Origin: Anaerolineales bacterium
GTDB lineage: Bacteria; Chloroflexota; Anaerolineae; Anaerolineales; Villigracilaceae
Assembly: GCA_030583885.1 (NCBI GenBank)
Contig: CP129480.1
Coordinates: 1,550,001-1,614,000, forward strand
DNA: 64,000 nt
Reading direction: 5' to 3'
The notes below the pieces were generated by a model. The model searched no databases and was not told the DNA's origin. It saw nothing but the letters and a program-made list of their open reading frames with translations. This document shows positions 38,918-47,287 of this stretch, piece by piece. Both the position numbers and the translations under genes were made by a program. The first letter of the stretch is position 1. The number at the start of each line of letters is the position of its first letter.

Positions 38918-39796
38918 TCATTTCACTGCTTTCACGATCGCCGCGATATGTTCCGCTGTATTCCCGCAGCAGCCGCCCACCACCTTTGCTCCCAGCTCAA
39001 CATATTTTTTTGAGAAAGTTGCCATATCCTCGGGACCCATGTCATACACGCCCTGCTCGGTCTCGATATCCATGTGCGGAACGCCCGCGTTCGGCTTGAC
39101 CCACAGCGGGAAGTTCGGCATGGTTGCCGCATATTCTTGAACCACCGCCTCCATATTTTCTAGCGTCGTTCCGCAATTGGCGCCGATCATGGTCGCGCCC
39201 ATCTCGGTGTAGCGTTTGATGACATCCTTCGGCTTGACGCCCATCATCGAACGCGTGCCGCGGTCATAACTGAATGAAACGACAATCGGCAGATCGGTCA
39301 CGGACTTTGCGCCTTCGAATGCGGCGGTCGTTTCTTCGACTGCGAACATGGTTTCGATGACCAGCAAATCCACGCCGCCTTCAGCAAGTGCTTTGGCTTG
39401 CTCGGCAAAGGTCGCTTTCACATCTTCAAACTCCAGCGGACCATACGGCTTGATAATCGCGCCGACGGGTCCCATTGAACCAGCCACCAGTCCATTGTTC
39501 AACGAAGCGGCTTTGCGGGCGATCTCCGCCGCGCGCATGTTGACTTCGGGTGTGCGATCCTGATACTTCGAGTCCTTCATGCGCATGCGAGTCCCGCCGA
39601 AGGTGCAGGTCAGGATGATGTCCGAACCGGCTTTGCCGAAGGAGGATGCAAGGTTGAGGATCGTATCCGGGTCGTCAATGATGAGATCCTCCGGCGGCTT
39701 GCCTGGTTTGAGTCCCATCCTTTGCAAATTCGAGCCCGTTGCCCCATCCGCAACGAGAATTTCCCCGCCGTTCAATCGTTCTAGAAATTTATTCAT
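38918..39796 (-). CDS. Homocysteine S-methyltransferase family protein (MetH N-terminal-like)
   Basis: The 292-residue protein consists of one Hcy-binding barrel. It shows ILVADGATGSNLQRMGL, ILTCTFGGTR, GSMGPVGAIIKPYG and the zinc cysteines in MIGANCGTTLENM and KVVGGCCGNTAEHI. It lacks folate, cobalamin and activation domains, so it must receive the methyl group from a separate corrinoid protein or be a stand-alone transferase. The ribosome site GAGGTGA precedes ATG 39796. It is flanked on both sides by GTAGGGGC palindromes within an operon of methyl-transfer genes. Confidence 0.88.
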   Translation of the reverse strand: MNKFLERLNGGEILVADGATGSNLQRMGLKPGKPPEDLIIDDPDTILNLASSFGKAGSDIILTCTFGGTRMRMKDSKYQDRTPEVNMRAAEIARKAASLNNGLVAGSMGPVGAIIKPYGPLEFEDVKATFAEQAKALAEGGVDLLVIETMFAVEETTAAFEGAKSVTDLPIVVSFSYDRGTRSMMGVKPKDVIKRYTEMGATMIGANCGTTLENMEAVVQEYAATMPNFPLWVKPNAGVPHMDIETEQGVYDMGPEDMATFSKKYVELGAKVVGGCCGNTAEHIAAIVKAVK

Positions 39797-39807
39797 TTGT
39801 CACCTCG

Positions 39808-39836
39808 GTAGGGGCACAGCGCCGCTGTGCCCCTAC
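39808..39836. repeat. GTAGGGGC palindrome, copy 2
   Basis: A perfect 14 + 1 + 14 palindrome: GTAGGGGCACAGCG, C, CGCTGTGCCCCTAC. It has the same architecture as copy 1, with a compensated GG/AC change in the stem. It lies between the ASKHA and homocysteine methyltransferase genes. Confidence 0.9.
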
Positions 39837-39841
39837 AAAAT

Positions 39842-41857
39842 TTATTTCAAAAAATTCTTCGCCATCGGGTCCGCTTTGCGATTGGGGATCAGATGCGCGA
39901 TGTGCGGAAACGGCTCGCTCATGTGCGGGAAGCTCGTTGCCAGCATGAACTGGTTTTGGAACTCAGGGTCGGTTGGCAATTCGAAGCGTTCCACTTTGCG
40001 CGTCACACTGTCGATCTCATTTCGCTTCTCGACGTTCAACAACGCAATGCGCGCGCCATCGCCTGCCGCGTTCCCGACCGCATAGACATTGTCCAGCTCG
40101 CAATCGGGGATCAAGCCGATCAGCATGGCTTTTTCCTTGTCGATGTAACTCCCAAAACCGCCGGCGAGAATGATTTTATCAGGAGATTCCAAACCGCTGC
40201 GTTTTAATAATGTCCGTGCCGCGGTGAACAAGGCAGCCTTTGCCAATTGGATCTGTCTCACATCCTGCTGGGTCATGGGGATGTCGCGTCCGATGGAGGT
40301 TTCCTCCGCCCAGGCAATGACATACTCCCAGCCGCTTTCTCCCTTTCGAATACGGCTCGACTCCAGCCCCTGCTTGAACTTGCCTCGAGAATCCACGATC
40401 CCCGCCCGGAACAGCTCCGACACTGAATCGATGATGGCGGAACCGCATATCCCCTTGGCCTTGCCGCTGTTCCATTCATTCTCGCCGACGATTTTATAAC
40501 GAGGCTCGAGCGTCGTCTCATCAATGTGGACGCGTTCGATTGCGCCGGGCGCGGCGCGCATTCCATATTCAACGTGTGCGCCTTCGAGCGCGGGTCCCGT
40601 GGGTGTAGATGTGCAAACCAATCGCCTGCGATTGCCTAGGATCAATTCTGCGTTTGTGCCGACATCGATCAACAGCCAGTTCTCATCCTGCTTGTGCGGT
40701 TCCTCTGCGACGATCATTGCGCTGGTATCCGCGCCGACGAAGGAAGCAATGGTGGGCAGTACATGAATATTGCCGCAGGGATTAATATGCAGACCCAGTT
40801 CGCGTGCCTTCACATCCATGGATTTGTGGATCGCAGGCACGAACGGCGCAAGCCCCAAATCTTTTGGATGTAGATTGAGCAGGATATGATGCATGGTTGA
40901 GTTGCCAACCAGGACCATTTCCAGGATTTCCTCGGTTTCGATCTTCGCTGTCCTTGCAGCCTGTTTGAGCAGTTTGTTCAGCGTGGCGATGATCGCCTTG
41001 TGCAATTTCTCCAGGCCGTCCGGATGCTCGATGGCATACTGAATGCGGGACATGACATCTTCGCCATACACGATCTGCGGATTCATCTCGGATTCAGCCG
41101 CAAGCATTTCACCGGTGCGGAGATTGCACAAATAAAGAGCGACCGTTGTTGAACCAATGTCCACTGCCGCGCCGTAGCTGTCTTCCACGTATCCAGCCTG
41201 CACTTCGATGACTTCCCTGTCCTGCCAGACCGAAACGGTCACATTCCAGGTTGCTTCGCGCAACGTGGCTGAAAGCATCCGCAGGCATTGATAATCAATG
41301 GTCAGGTCATGCCAGCGCGGGAGTTTTTCATCCGTACCGCGGACAAGTGCCATGGAGGTTTCGAGCCCCTTGGCGAGGCGTTCCCAATCCGCAATGGGAC
41401 GTTCCAAATTGGGCGGTGTCATCGAAACCAGATATTTTCGAATAGCAGGCTTGACCTCGATCTCACGATTACTGGCGCTCTTGCGGATGATCTGTTTATT
41501 TCCGCGGCTTTCCTCGGGGACATTAATCAGCACATCACCGCGAATTTTGCACTGACAGGAAAGACGCACCTGTCCGACTTCCCAGCCTTTGTCTTTCAAT
41601 AACTTGGGGCGGCGCGCAAAATACGCCGCTTCCTCGGTGGAAACGGGGGAGAGGTTCCCGCGTTTGGAATCAAGGTTGTACTTTTCGAAGCGGCCCTCCT
41701 CGATCAAAACCATGCACTTGCCGCAGGTGGCATTCTCGGCACAAATGGATTCGATCTCCACGCCGAGTTCGCGTGCGGCAGAACGAACGGACATGCCTTC
41801 GTCCACCTGACCGCGGCTGCCGGAGGGTTGCAGGATGATGGTATGTTTTTTTGTCAT
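39842..41857 (-). CDS. Ferredoxin-ASKHA protein, RACo-type activator of corrinoid proteins
   Basis: The 671-residue protein has an N-terminal [2Fe-2S] ferredoxin domain with Cys in CAENATCGKC (about 38-47) and a fourth near 101 (SCQCK). A linker domain follows, then an ATPase of the ASKHA fold starting AVDIGSTTVALYLCNLRTGE near 230 and continuing VGNSTMHHILL, LLIDVGTNAEL, GSAIIDSVSELF and ILAGGFGSYIDKEKA (DUF4445). This architecture is that of RACo/RamA-like reductive activators, which reduce inactive Co(II)-corrinoid to Co(I) in an ATP-dependent manner. It overlaps the upstream small gene by four bases. Confidence 0.88.
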   Translation of the reverse strand: MTKKHTIILQPSGSRGQVDEGMSVRSAARELGVEIESICAENATCGKCMVLIEEGRFEKYNLDSKRGNLSPVSTEEAAYFARRPKLLKDKGWEVGQVRLSCQCKIRGDVLINVPEESRGNKQIIRKSASNREIEVKPAIRKYLVSMTPPNLERPIADWERLAKGLETSMALVRGTDEKLPRWHDLTIDYQCLRMLSATLREATWNVTVSVWQDREVIEVQAGYVEDSYGAAVDIGSTTVALYLCNLRTGEMLAAESEMNPQIVYGEDVMSRIQYAIEHPDGLEKLHKAIIATLNKLLKQAARTAKIETEEILEMVLVGNSTMHHILLNLHPKDLGLAPFVPAIHKSMDVKARELGLHINPCGNIHVLPTIASFVGADTSAMIVAEEPHKQDENWLLIDVGTNAELILGNRRRLVCTSTPTGPALEGAHVEYGMRAAPGAIERVHIDETTLEPRYKIVGENEWNSGKAKGICGSAIIDSVSELFRAGIVDSRGKFKQGLESSRIRKGESGWEYVIAWAEETSIGRDIPMTQQDVRQIQLAKAALFTAARTLLKRSGLESPDKIILAGGFGSYIDKEKAMLIGLIPDCELDNVYAVGNAAGDGARIALLNVEKRNEIDSVTRKVERFELPTDPEFQNQFMLATSFPHMSEPFPHIAHLIPNRKADPMAKNFLK

Positions 41858-42138
41858 GCACTTTCCCGGCGTGGAATTTCAATTTTGGCAAACTCAGCTT
41901 CCAGCTCGGAAAGAAGCGCAGCCGCTATTTCTTCGGGAGAACCGTCACGTTCGATCCAATCGCCGCGTTTGTATTCCTTCGCATAATCTGTTGTGGATGT
42001 CGCGCCGACGGCCATCGCGTACGCGTCAATTTTGTCCTGGATTTTTTGGGAGAGTTGTTTCTTAACCGTGCGGCCATCACCCTCCACGGTAAAGGATTGC
42101 GGGATGTGTTTCCAGTACATAATGCGGTATTTTGCCAT
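41854..42138 (-). CDS. Small PF13769-type ('virulence factor') protein
   Basis: The 94-residue protein begins AKYRIMYWKHIPQSFTVEGD and continues VKKQLSQKIQDKIDAYAMAVG and YKRGDWIERDGSPEEIAAALLSELE. The YWKxIPxxx opening and the W-x(7)-G pattern match a short conserved family annotated as virulence factor (PF13769), although no link to virulence is known. It heads the one-carbon operon and overlaps the ASKHA gene (ATGA). This suggests a helper of the corrinoid methyl-transfer system. AAGAGGT precedes ATG 42138. Confidence 0.75.
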   Translation of the reverse strand: MAKYRIMYWKHIPQSFTVEGDGRTVKKQLSQKIQDKIDAYAMAVGATSTTDYAKEYKRGDWIERDGSPEEIAAALLSELEAEFAKIEIPRRESA

Positions 42139-42153
42139 TGCGTGTAACCTCTT

Positions 42154-42169
42154 AAATTATATATAATTT
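42154..42169. promoter_or_regulatory. AT-rich perfect palindrome in the one-carbon operon leader
   Basis: AAATTATATATAATTT is perfectly self-complementary. It lies between the predicted transcription start (about 42173) and the first gene, where a repressor could bind. Confidence 0.5.
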
Positions 42170-42179
42170 CCAAGAGGAG

Positions 42180-42208
42180 ATTTTACGGGAGGATGGGCAG
42201 ATGGTCAA
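42180..42208 (-). promoter_or_regulatory. Promoter of the one-carbon operon
   Basis: On the minus strand TTGACC (42208-42203), a 17-base spacer and TAAAAT (42185-42180) point toward the gene at 42138. Confidence 0.7.
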
Positions 42209-42284
42209 TGGAAAAATAGGTCGTAAGGGTGACCCGCCCAGTGAAAACAAGGTGTCTTGATTGGTATGGAAAGGTCGGCCCTAC

Positions 42285-43520
42285 TTATGAAATGGCATTC
42301 CCCGCCAGCCAGCCTGTTGTCCACGCGGACTGAAAATTAAAACCGCCCGTGATGCCGTCAATATCCAGCACTTCCCCGGCAAAGAAGAGATCTTCGACGA
42401 TGCGGCTTTGCATGGTCTTGAAATCCACTTCATCCAAATTGACGCCGCCGCAGGTGACGAACTCTTCCTTGAATTGTCCCCTGCCCTGGATCATGAATTC
42501 GCCCGCGGTTAATTCTTCAGCAAGTTTTAGCAGTTCGGCTTTGGAAACATCGCCCCAGTTTTTATCGCCAATGAATTGAGTTAACTGTTTCCACAAGCGT
42601 ATCGGAATTTGCGAGAAGGCGGGTTGCGCCGCAATTTTCTTGCGTGCACTTTCAGGCCAGTTCTTGTTGCGCTGTAAAATTTCCAGCGCGGCATCCAGCT
42701 TGTAGTCGCCGAGCCAGTTGACAGTTAAGCTGGAGCGGTATTTTTTGTCGAACAAAATGCGCGCCCCCCAGGCGGAAAGCCTCAGCACGGCGGGACCGCT
42801 CAATCCCCAGTGGGTGATAAGCATCGGACCACGCTGCGTGAGCGAATCCATCTTGAGGGTTACGTTCTCAACCGCCACGCCTGCCAGCCCGTCTATGCGT
42901 TTGTCTTTGATGTTGAATGTAAATAAGGAAGGCACAGGTTCTTCAACAGTGTGCCCAAGCGATTTGACGATCTCACGCGTTTTGGGATCACTGCCCGTGG
43001 CGATGAGTAATTTTTTTGTTTGGAGAGGAAGAACTTCCGCTTCTCTTTTGATCTCGAGCTTGAATCCACCCTTTGGGTTTTTCTCAGCCCTTAGCAGTAT
43101 CATGCCAACATGCACCTTCACCCCGGCATTTTTTGCCTCGAAAAGCAGAATGTCCGCAATGGTCTTTGAAGAGTCTGTGATGGGAAATATGCGGTTATCA
43201 GCTTCGGTCTTTAACTTCACCCCGTGAGTTTCAAACCATTTGACCGTGTCCAACGCTTGAAAGCGTGTGAATGCGCCTCGCAGTGCCATGCCGCCGCGTG
43301 GATAATAGGTGACGAGCTGCGCTGGGTCGAAGCAGGCGTGGGTCACATTGCAGCGACCGCCGCCGGAAATTAGGACTTTGCCCAGCGTCTGGCTGGATTT
43401 TTCAAGAATTAATATGCGCAGTTTCGGGTTCAACTCCGCACAGCGGATCGCGGCGAAGAAGCCCGCCGGTCCCCCGCCCGCCACGATAAGGTCCCATTTG
43501 GTGCTGATCAAGTTTGGCAT
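42285..43520 (-). CDS. FAD-dependent oxidoreductase, HI0933/BaiN family
   Basis: The protein is 411 residues if started at ATG 43520; an in-frame GTG at 43562 would add 14 residues but has no ribosome site. The dinucleotide fold is TKWDLIVAGGGPAGFFAAIRCAE, followed by the family motif KVLISGGGRCNVTHA. Later come GSDPKTREIVKSLGH, LSGPAVLRLSAW and the C-terminal TCGGVNLDEVDFKTMQS...LFFAGEVLDIDGITGGFNFQSAWTTGWLAG. Members (YhiN, BaiN) are flavoproteins, some of which reduce bile acid intermediates; the physiological substrate here is unknown. Confidence 0.9.
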   Translation of the reverse strand: MPNLISTKWDLIVAGGGPAGFFAAIRCAELNPKLRILILEKSSQTLGKVLISGGGRCNVTHACFDPAQLVTYYPRGGMALRGAFTRFQALDTVKWFETHGVKLKTEADNRIFPITDSSKTIADILLFEAKNAGVKVHVGMILLRAEKNPKGGFKLEIKREAEVLPLQTKKLLIATGSDPKTREIVKSLGHTVEEPVPSLFTFNIKDKRIDGLAGVAVENVTLKMDSLTQRGPMLITHWGLSGPAVLRLSAWGARILFDKKYRSSLTVNWLGDYKLDAALEILQRNKNWPESARKKIAAQPAFSQIPIRLWKQLTQFIGDKNWGDVSKAELLKLAEELTAGEFMIQGRGQFKEEFVTCGGVNLDEVDFKTMQSRIVEDLFFAGEVLDIDGITGGFNFQSAWTTGWLAGNAIS

Positions 43521-43578
43521 AAGAGGTTTGAGTATACCTTCGATCCAGCCCTGACGATCCACTGTTCAACGGCAGGGA

Positions 43579-44643
43579 TTATTTTTCTTCGAGCGGGGCA
43601 AACCCGCCGCCCAGGATTTCCTGCGCAGGCGAAACGATGACAACCGCTTTCGGGTCCTCCTTGGCAACTGCGGATTTCAAGTTATGGGCTTCGGTCACCG
43701 TCAACGCACACATGAGAATCGAACGGTCCTTGCCTGTATACATGCCCTTGCCTGAAATGGCGGTGACACCCCGTTTGAGGTCGGTGAGGATCCGGTCGGA
43801 TACGGATTGAGGTTTGTCCGTGATGATGAGCGCGAGCAATTGTCGGCGGCGTTGACGAGGCGCGAGCAGGGCGCGCAATCCCTTCGGCTTGCCTTGTGCG
43901 GACGGCGCGGCGGTCGCAGATTCATCGCCAAAGCGCGGAAGCACCTCCCCGGTGGCACGGGTCATATTGACCGTGCCGATTGCAACAAGTGCAAGCGCGG
44001 TATAAAGAAGCACACCAAGTACGATCATGATCTCACCTGAGATGGGGCCCACCGCGCTGCGCCCCACAAACTCGCTCAGGCTTTGCACCGGTTCCGGGAA
44101 CAGCCAGATCTTTGCCGCCCAGGATGCATACAGGATGAGAAATATCCAATAGTAATTTCTTCGCAGGCGGCGTCCAAACGCCTCCCACATCGAGATTGGA
44201 AAACTTGGGGTGAGCAAATTTTCCGCGAGGTTCTCCGCCCATTCCGGGGATGGATGGAAGGGCGGCACAAGCATCGCCGCGTAAAAATCCGTTTCCATCA
44301 AGCGCACGCGGTAACTCCATAATTCATAATAACGGTACCGCCGCGCTTCGATCAACAAAAACCACAGGACAAGCAATGTATTTAATAGAATAATTGCGTG
44401 GTGGATGTTGGGCTGGCTGAACGCAATGGAAAGCGTTGCACCTGTGACAACGACCGCCCAGTTCGTGGTCGTGTCGAGCCTTTGTCTCCATACATTTGCG
44501 CGTTGGATCTCTGCGCGAAAAAAATGTACCATTGCGGTCACGAACTCGCTGGTTTTCAAATGATAGCCGCGATAGGTCCATACGGGCTCGTCGGGTTCCT
44601 CCTGTTTTGTTTTCTTTCGTGCTTTCGTGGATTTGACCGCCAT
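43579..44643 (-). CDS. DUF2270 membrane protein fused to a DUF2179 domain
   Basis: The protein is 354 residues from ATG 44643; earlier in-frame codons would run into the upstream gene. Residues 20-200 carry the DUF2270 pattern (FVTAMVHFFRAEIQRANVWRQRLDTTTNWAVVVTGATLS, RYYELWSYRVRLMETDFYAAML) with three or four membrane helices. After a basic linker, residues 270-350 (LLALIITDKPQSVSDRIL, GVTAISGKGMYTGKDRSILMCALT) match the YitT-type DUF2179 ligand-binding domain. I regard this as a two-domain protein: a membrane part and a cytoplasmic sensor. Role unknown. Confidence 0.75.
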   Translation of the reverse strand: MAVKSTKARKKTKQEEPDEPVWTYRGYHLKTSEFVTAMVHFFRAEIQRANVWRQRLDTTTNWAVVVTGATLSIAFSQPNIHHAIILLNTLLVLWFLLIEARRYRYYELWSYRVRLMETDFYAAMLVPPFHPSPEWAENLAENLLTPSFPISMWEAFGRRLRRNYYWIFLILYASWAAKIWLFPEPVQSLSEFVGRSAVGPISGEIMIVLGVLLYTALALVAIGTVNMTRATGEVLPRFGDESATAAPSAQGKPKGLRALLAPRQRRRQLLALIITDKPQSVSDRILTDLKRGVTAISGKGMYTGKDRSILMCALTVTEAHNLKSAVAKEDPKAVVIVSPAQEILGGGFAPLEEK

Positions 44644-44665
44644 TTTGAATCGCCTTCCATCAATT

Positions 44666-45412
44666 TTATAGAAACTTAAACCAATAGGTTCCAATCGCAA
44701 TCATAAGGATTGCACCCAGCGCGCGCCGCACCACCGGGCCTGAAAACTTGACCGCGCCCAATTGACTCCCGATCAATGCACCGAGCAGGCCGGCAGCCAG
44801 GAGGGGCAGACCAAACACACCAACTACCAGTGTACCATTTGCATACCGCCCGATCAAACCGCTGATGGAGTTGATCGCGATAAACCCGCCTGCCGACGCG
44901 GCCGCCTGTTTGGAATCGCCCCATTGCATGAGGATGATGAGAGGCGAAAGGAAAATTCCACCGCCGATCCCCAGAATGCCGGAGATCAGCCCGATCGCCG
45001 CGCCGCTGACCAGAGCAGACCAGAAGGGCATGCTGCGCGCAGTCCAATTTTTGGATTCGCTGAGGGTTGGGAACAGGAACATCCGAAATGCAAGATAGGT
45101 AAGCGCCCCGTACAATAATGTGGTGTAGGTCTGCTGTGCGATTTTGATGTAACCGCCCATGAAAGCCGCTGGAATGGACGTGATCAAAAAGGGGAGAAGC
45201 AGCCTCGGGCGCAGATGTCCCGCGCGGGTGTAACTGGCGAACGAGACTGAAGCGATGAAAACGTTCAACACCAGCGCCGTGCTGGACATGATGCTTGCGG
45301 GAATGCCGAAGAAACTCATCACGAAGAGATATCCCGATGCGCCCCCAAACCCTGCACTGGAATATATCACTGCCATGAGGAATACAAGTACATAGAGGAA
45401 TATGCTGTTCAT
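44666..45412 (-). CDS. TSUP (TauE/SafE) family permease
   Basis: The 248-residue protein has eight hydrophobic segments in two TauE repeats: AVIYSSAGFGGASGYLFVMSFFGIP and AAIGLISGILGIGGGIFLSPLIILMQWG. The G-IGGG motifs mark both repeats. Family members move sulfite, sulfonate or sulfur anions out of or into the cell. It ends 22 bases before the DUF2270 gene and could be cotranscribed with it. Substrate not determinable. Confidence 0.88.
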   Translation of the reverse strand: MNSIFLYVLVFLMAVIYSSAGFGGASGYLFVMSFFGIPASIMSSTALVLNVFIASVSFASYTRAGHLRPRLLLPFLITSIPAAFMGGYIKIAQQTYTTLLYGALTYLAFRMFLFPTLSESKNWTARSMPFWSALVSGAAIGLISGILGIGGGIFLSPLIILMQWGDSKQAAASAGGFIAINSISGLIGRYANGTLVVGVFGLPLLAAGLLGALIGSQLGAVKFSGPVVRRALGAILMIAIGTYWFKFL

Positions 45413-45518
45413 TCAGTCATCTGCGCCATTTTGTTGACAGGCTTATGGTAATTCAGATTCTCTCCAGGCGAGGAATGATTGCATGGAACCGACGGAAGCT
45501 GAACCTTCCCCATAGCAA

Positions 45519-46631
45519 CTATAACTCAAATATCAAATCGTTCCAATTTTCAAAATATTGCACGTGCCCGTGCTCGAACGCAGATGCCTTTGCAAGGCTG
45601 CCCGATGTTAGCCCAATTGTGCGGACCGTGACAGCAAAACCCGCTCTTTGTAGAATCTCACCCGCGGCTCTCACAGAGCGAATCCCGCCCATTGTATCTT
45701 CCACAACGATCAATTCAAATTCCTTTGGCAGCTGGCTGAACCCCCCGTTCAAATTGTCCATTTCGCGCCAATGATACGCGGCTTGCAGTGACGACCATTC
45801 CTCACCCGTCCATGCAGCAAGAGTGGCTGCCAATGCCTGAAGCGGGGATGGCTTGACCAAAGTTGCGGGGTCCAGTTTGTATTGTGACGCAAGATACTCC
45901 AGTTTTCCAAATGCGATTAAGGGAATGTCCTGCAGGCCGGCCAGCTCAAGCGCAAGTTCCGCTTCGGGGGCATAACCGAGGAGGGGTCCTGCAACCCCGC
46001 ATGGCGGTCCCGACGGGCGGGCCGTGAACGCCGCCACATGTTGATTCGGCTGCCGAAGTTTTGACCGAATCTCATCATCGATATTGGATCTGTCATGCGT
46101 TGATAAAAAGGATTCAGTTTCGATCTCTGCAGGCAGGCCGTAGGTTCCCGTGAAGTTTTTGCTCCCAAGCGTGAAGTGTTGAAATATTCGCATGGTATGC
46201 GAGGCATGGACGTCGCGTGTCGCGGTCAACAAATTCCTCCGCAAGCCGGGCGGAATGGAAGCAAAACAACCCGCTTGGAAGGCTGTCTCTGCAGGGTACT
46301 GACCATGGACCAGGTTAAATTCCGGGATGGATACATCTATCGGCGCGATAGCCTTGAGCCTGTGTTGAATCTCATGGGCGGCAGCGGAGATGTCGTCGGG
46401 TAGATTCTGCATGGGTTGACGGGACAGGATATCGGTCCAGTACGAAGCGATGATGAGCGGGGTCATATCCCATTCGCTTGCGATTCCGCGCTTCTCAAGA
46501 TCCGTCAATGCATCTTCCTGAACTTCAACATGCGGACCAAGAAGGTGTTGGACGGTGGCCCGCAAGGCCGCGCGGTACCCGCCGGGATGAACAAGCACGC
46601 CGTCAATATCAAGCAAAATGATCCTTGTCAT
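45519..46631 (-). CDS. HAD-superfamily phosphatase at the end of the his operon
   Basis: The 370-residue protein starts IILLDIDGVLVHPGGYRAAL with the HAD motif I DxDGV. Motif III Lys is in KPSPLQAL (near 265) and motif IV acidic pair in VVEDTMGGIRSV (near 320). A large cap (about residues 30-230) separates the motifs. It overlaps hisE by four bases (ATGA) and is therefore translated with the operon. The operon lacks any HisN or HisB N-terminal phosphatase, so this is the natural candidate for histidinol-phosphatase; the assignment is inference from context. Confidence 0.72.
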   Translation of the reverse strand: MTRIILLDIDGVLVHPGGYRAALRATVQHLLGPHVEVQEDALTDLEKRGIASEWDMTPLIIASYWTDILSRQPMQNLPDDISAAAHEIQHRLKAIAPIDVSIPEFNLVHGQYPAETAFQAGCFASIPPGLRRNLLTATRDVHASHTMRIFQHFTLGSKNFTGTYGLPAEIETESFLSTHDRSNIDDEIRSKLRQPNQHVAAFTARPSGPPCGVAGPLLGYAPEAELALELAGLQDIPLIAFGKLEYLASQYKLDPATLVKPSPLQALAATLAAWTGEEWSSLQAAYHWREMDNLNGGFSQLPKEFELIVVEDTMGGIRSVRAAGEILQRAGFAVTVRTIGLTSGSLAKASAFEHGHVQYFENWNDLIFEL

Positions 46632-46903
46632 TTGTGACGTTTCTCCAGCTCGGCGAGGATGTGTGCGGGGGTTAAGCCGCGTGCCGATAATAGAACGAGG
46701 GCGTGAAAGGTGAGGTCTGCGATTTCATCAATGAAGCGTTGATCATCCTGTGCAAGCGCCGCGACGACAACCTCCGTGCCCTCCTCGCCAACTTTTTGCG
46801 CGATCTTTGGCAGGCCTTCCTTGAAAAGACCTGCCGTGTATGATGTTTCGGTGGGGTTGTTTTTGCGATCTTCGATGATGTTGAACAGCCATTGAATGCT
46901 CAT
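46628..46903 (-). CDS. hisE: Phosphoribosyl-ATP pyrophosphatase HisE
   Basis: The 91-residue all-helical MazG-like protein has the motifs [30 protein letters not shown] (metal-binding EExxE) and [14 protein letters not shown]. It removes pyrophosphate from PR-ATP in the second step of histidine synthesis. It overlaps hisI by four bases and the HAD gene by four, so all three are translationally coupled. The two enzymes are separate here rather than fused. Confidence 0.95.
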   Translation of the reverse strand: MSIQWLFNIIEDRKNNPTETSYTAGLFKEGLPKIAQKVGEEGTEVVVAALAQDDQRFIDEIADLTFHALVLLSARGLTPAHILAELEKRHK

Positions 46904-47271
46904 TTATTTTTTCCTTTTGCGAGACCTGGAGGATTATTAAAACTTTTCAGGAGCATGCCTCTATAAAAACATGTTTGTTCGCCTGTGTGACAGGCGGGGC
47001 CCGCCGGTTGAACAAGAATTAAAAGCGTATCGGCATCGCAATCCACGCGGATCTCGATCACTTTTTGATTATTTCCCGATGTGCATCCTTTATGCCATAA
47101 TTCGCTGCGGCTGCGCGACCAGAACCATGTCTCCTTTTTTTCAAGTGTAAGCTGCAGAGCCTCGGCATTCATATATGCCATCATTAACACCTGATTTGTT
47201 TCCGCATCCTGCACAATTGCAGGGACGAGGCCGTTCGCATCGAATTTGATCTCAGTCGAAAATTCCTGCAT
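46900..47271 (-). CDS. hisI: Phosphoribosyl-AMP cyclohydrolase HisI
   Basis: The 123-residue protein carries [34 protein letters not shown] and the zinc/magnesium site [22 protein letters not shown]...CF. It opens the purine ring of PR-AMP. The gene lies 16 bases after hisF with an own ribosome site, and overlaps hisE. Confidence 0.95.
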   Translation of the reverse strand: MQEFSTEIKFDANGLVPAIVQDAETNQVLMMAYMNAEALQLTLEKKETWFWSRSRSELWHKGCTSGNNQKVIEIRVDCDADTLLILVQPAGPACHTGEQTCFYRGMLLKSFNNPPGLAKGKNK

Positions 47272-47287
47272 CGGTTTTCTCCAATGT

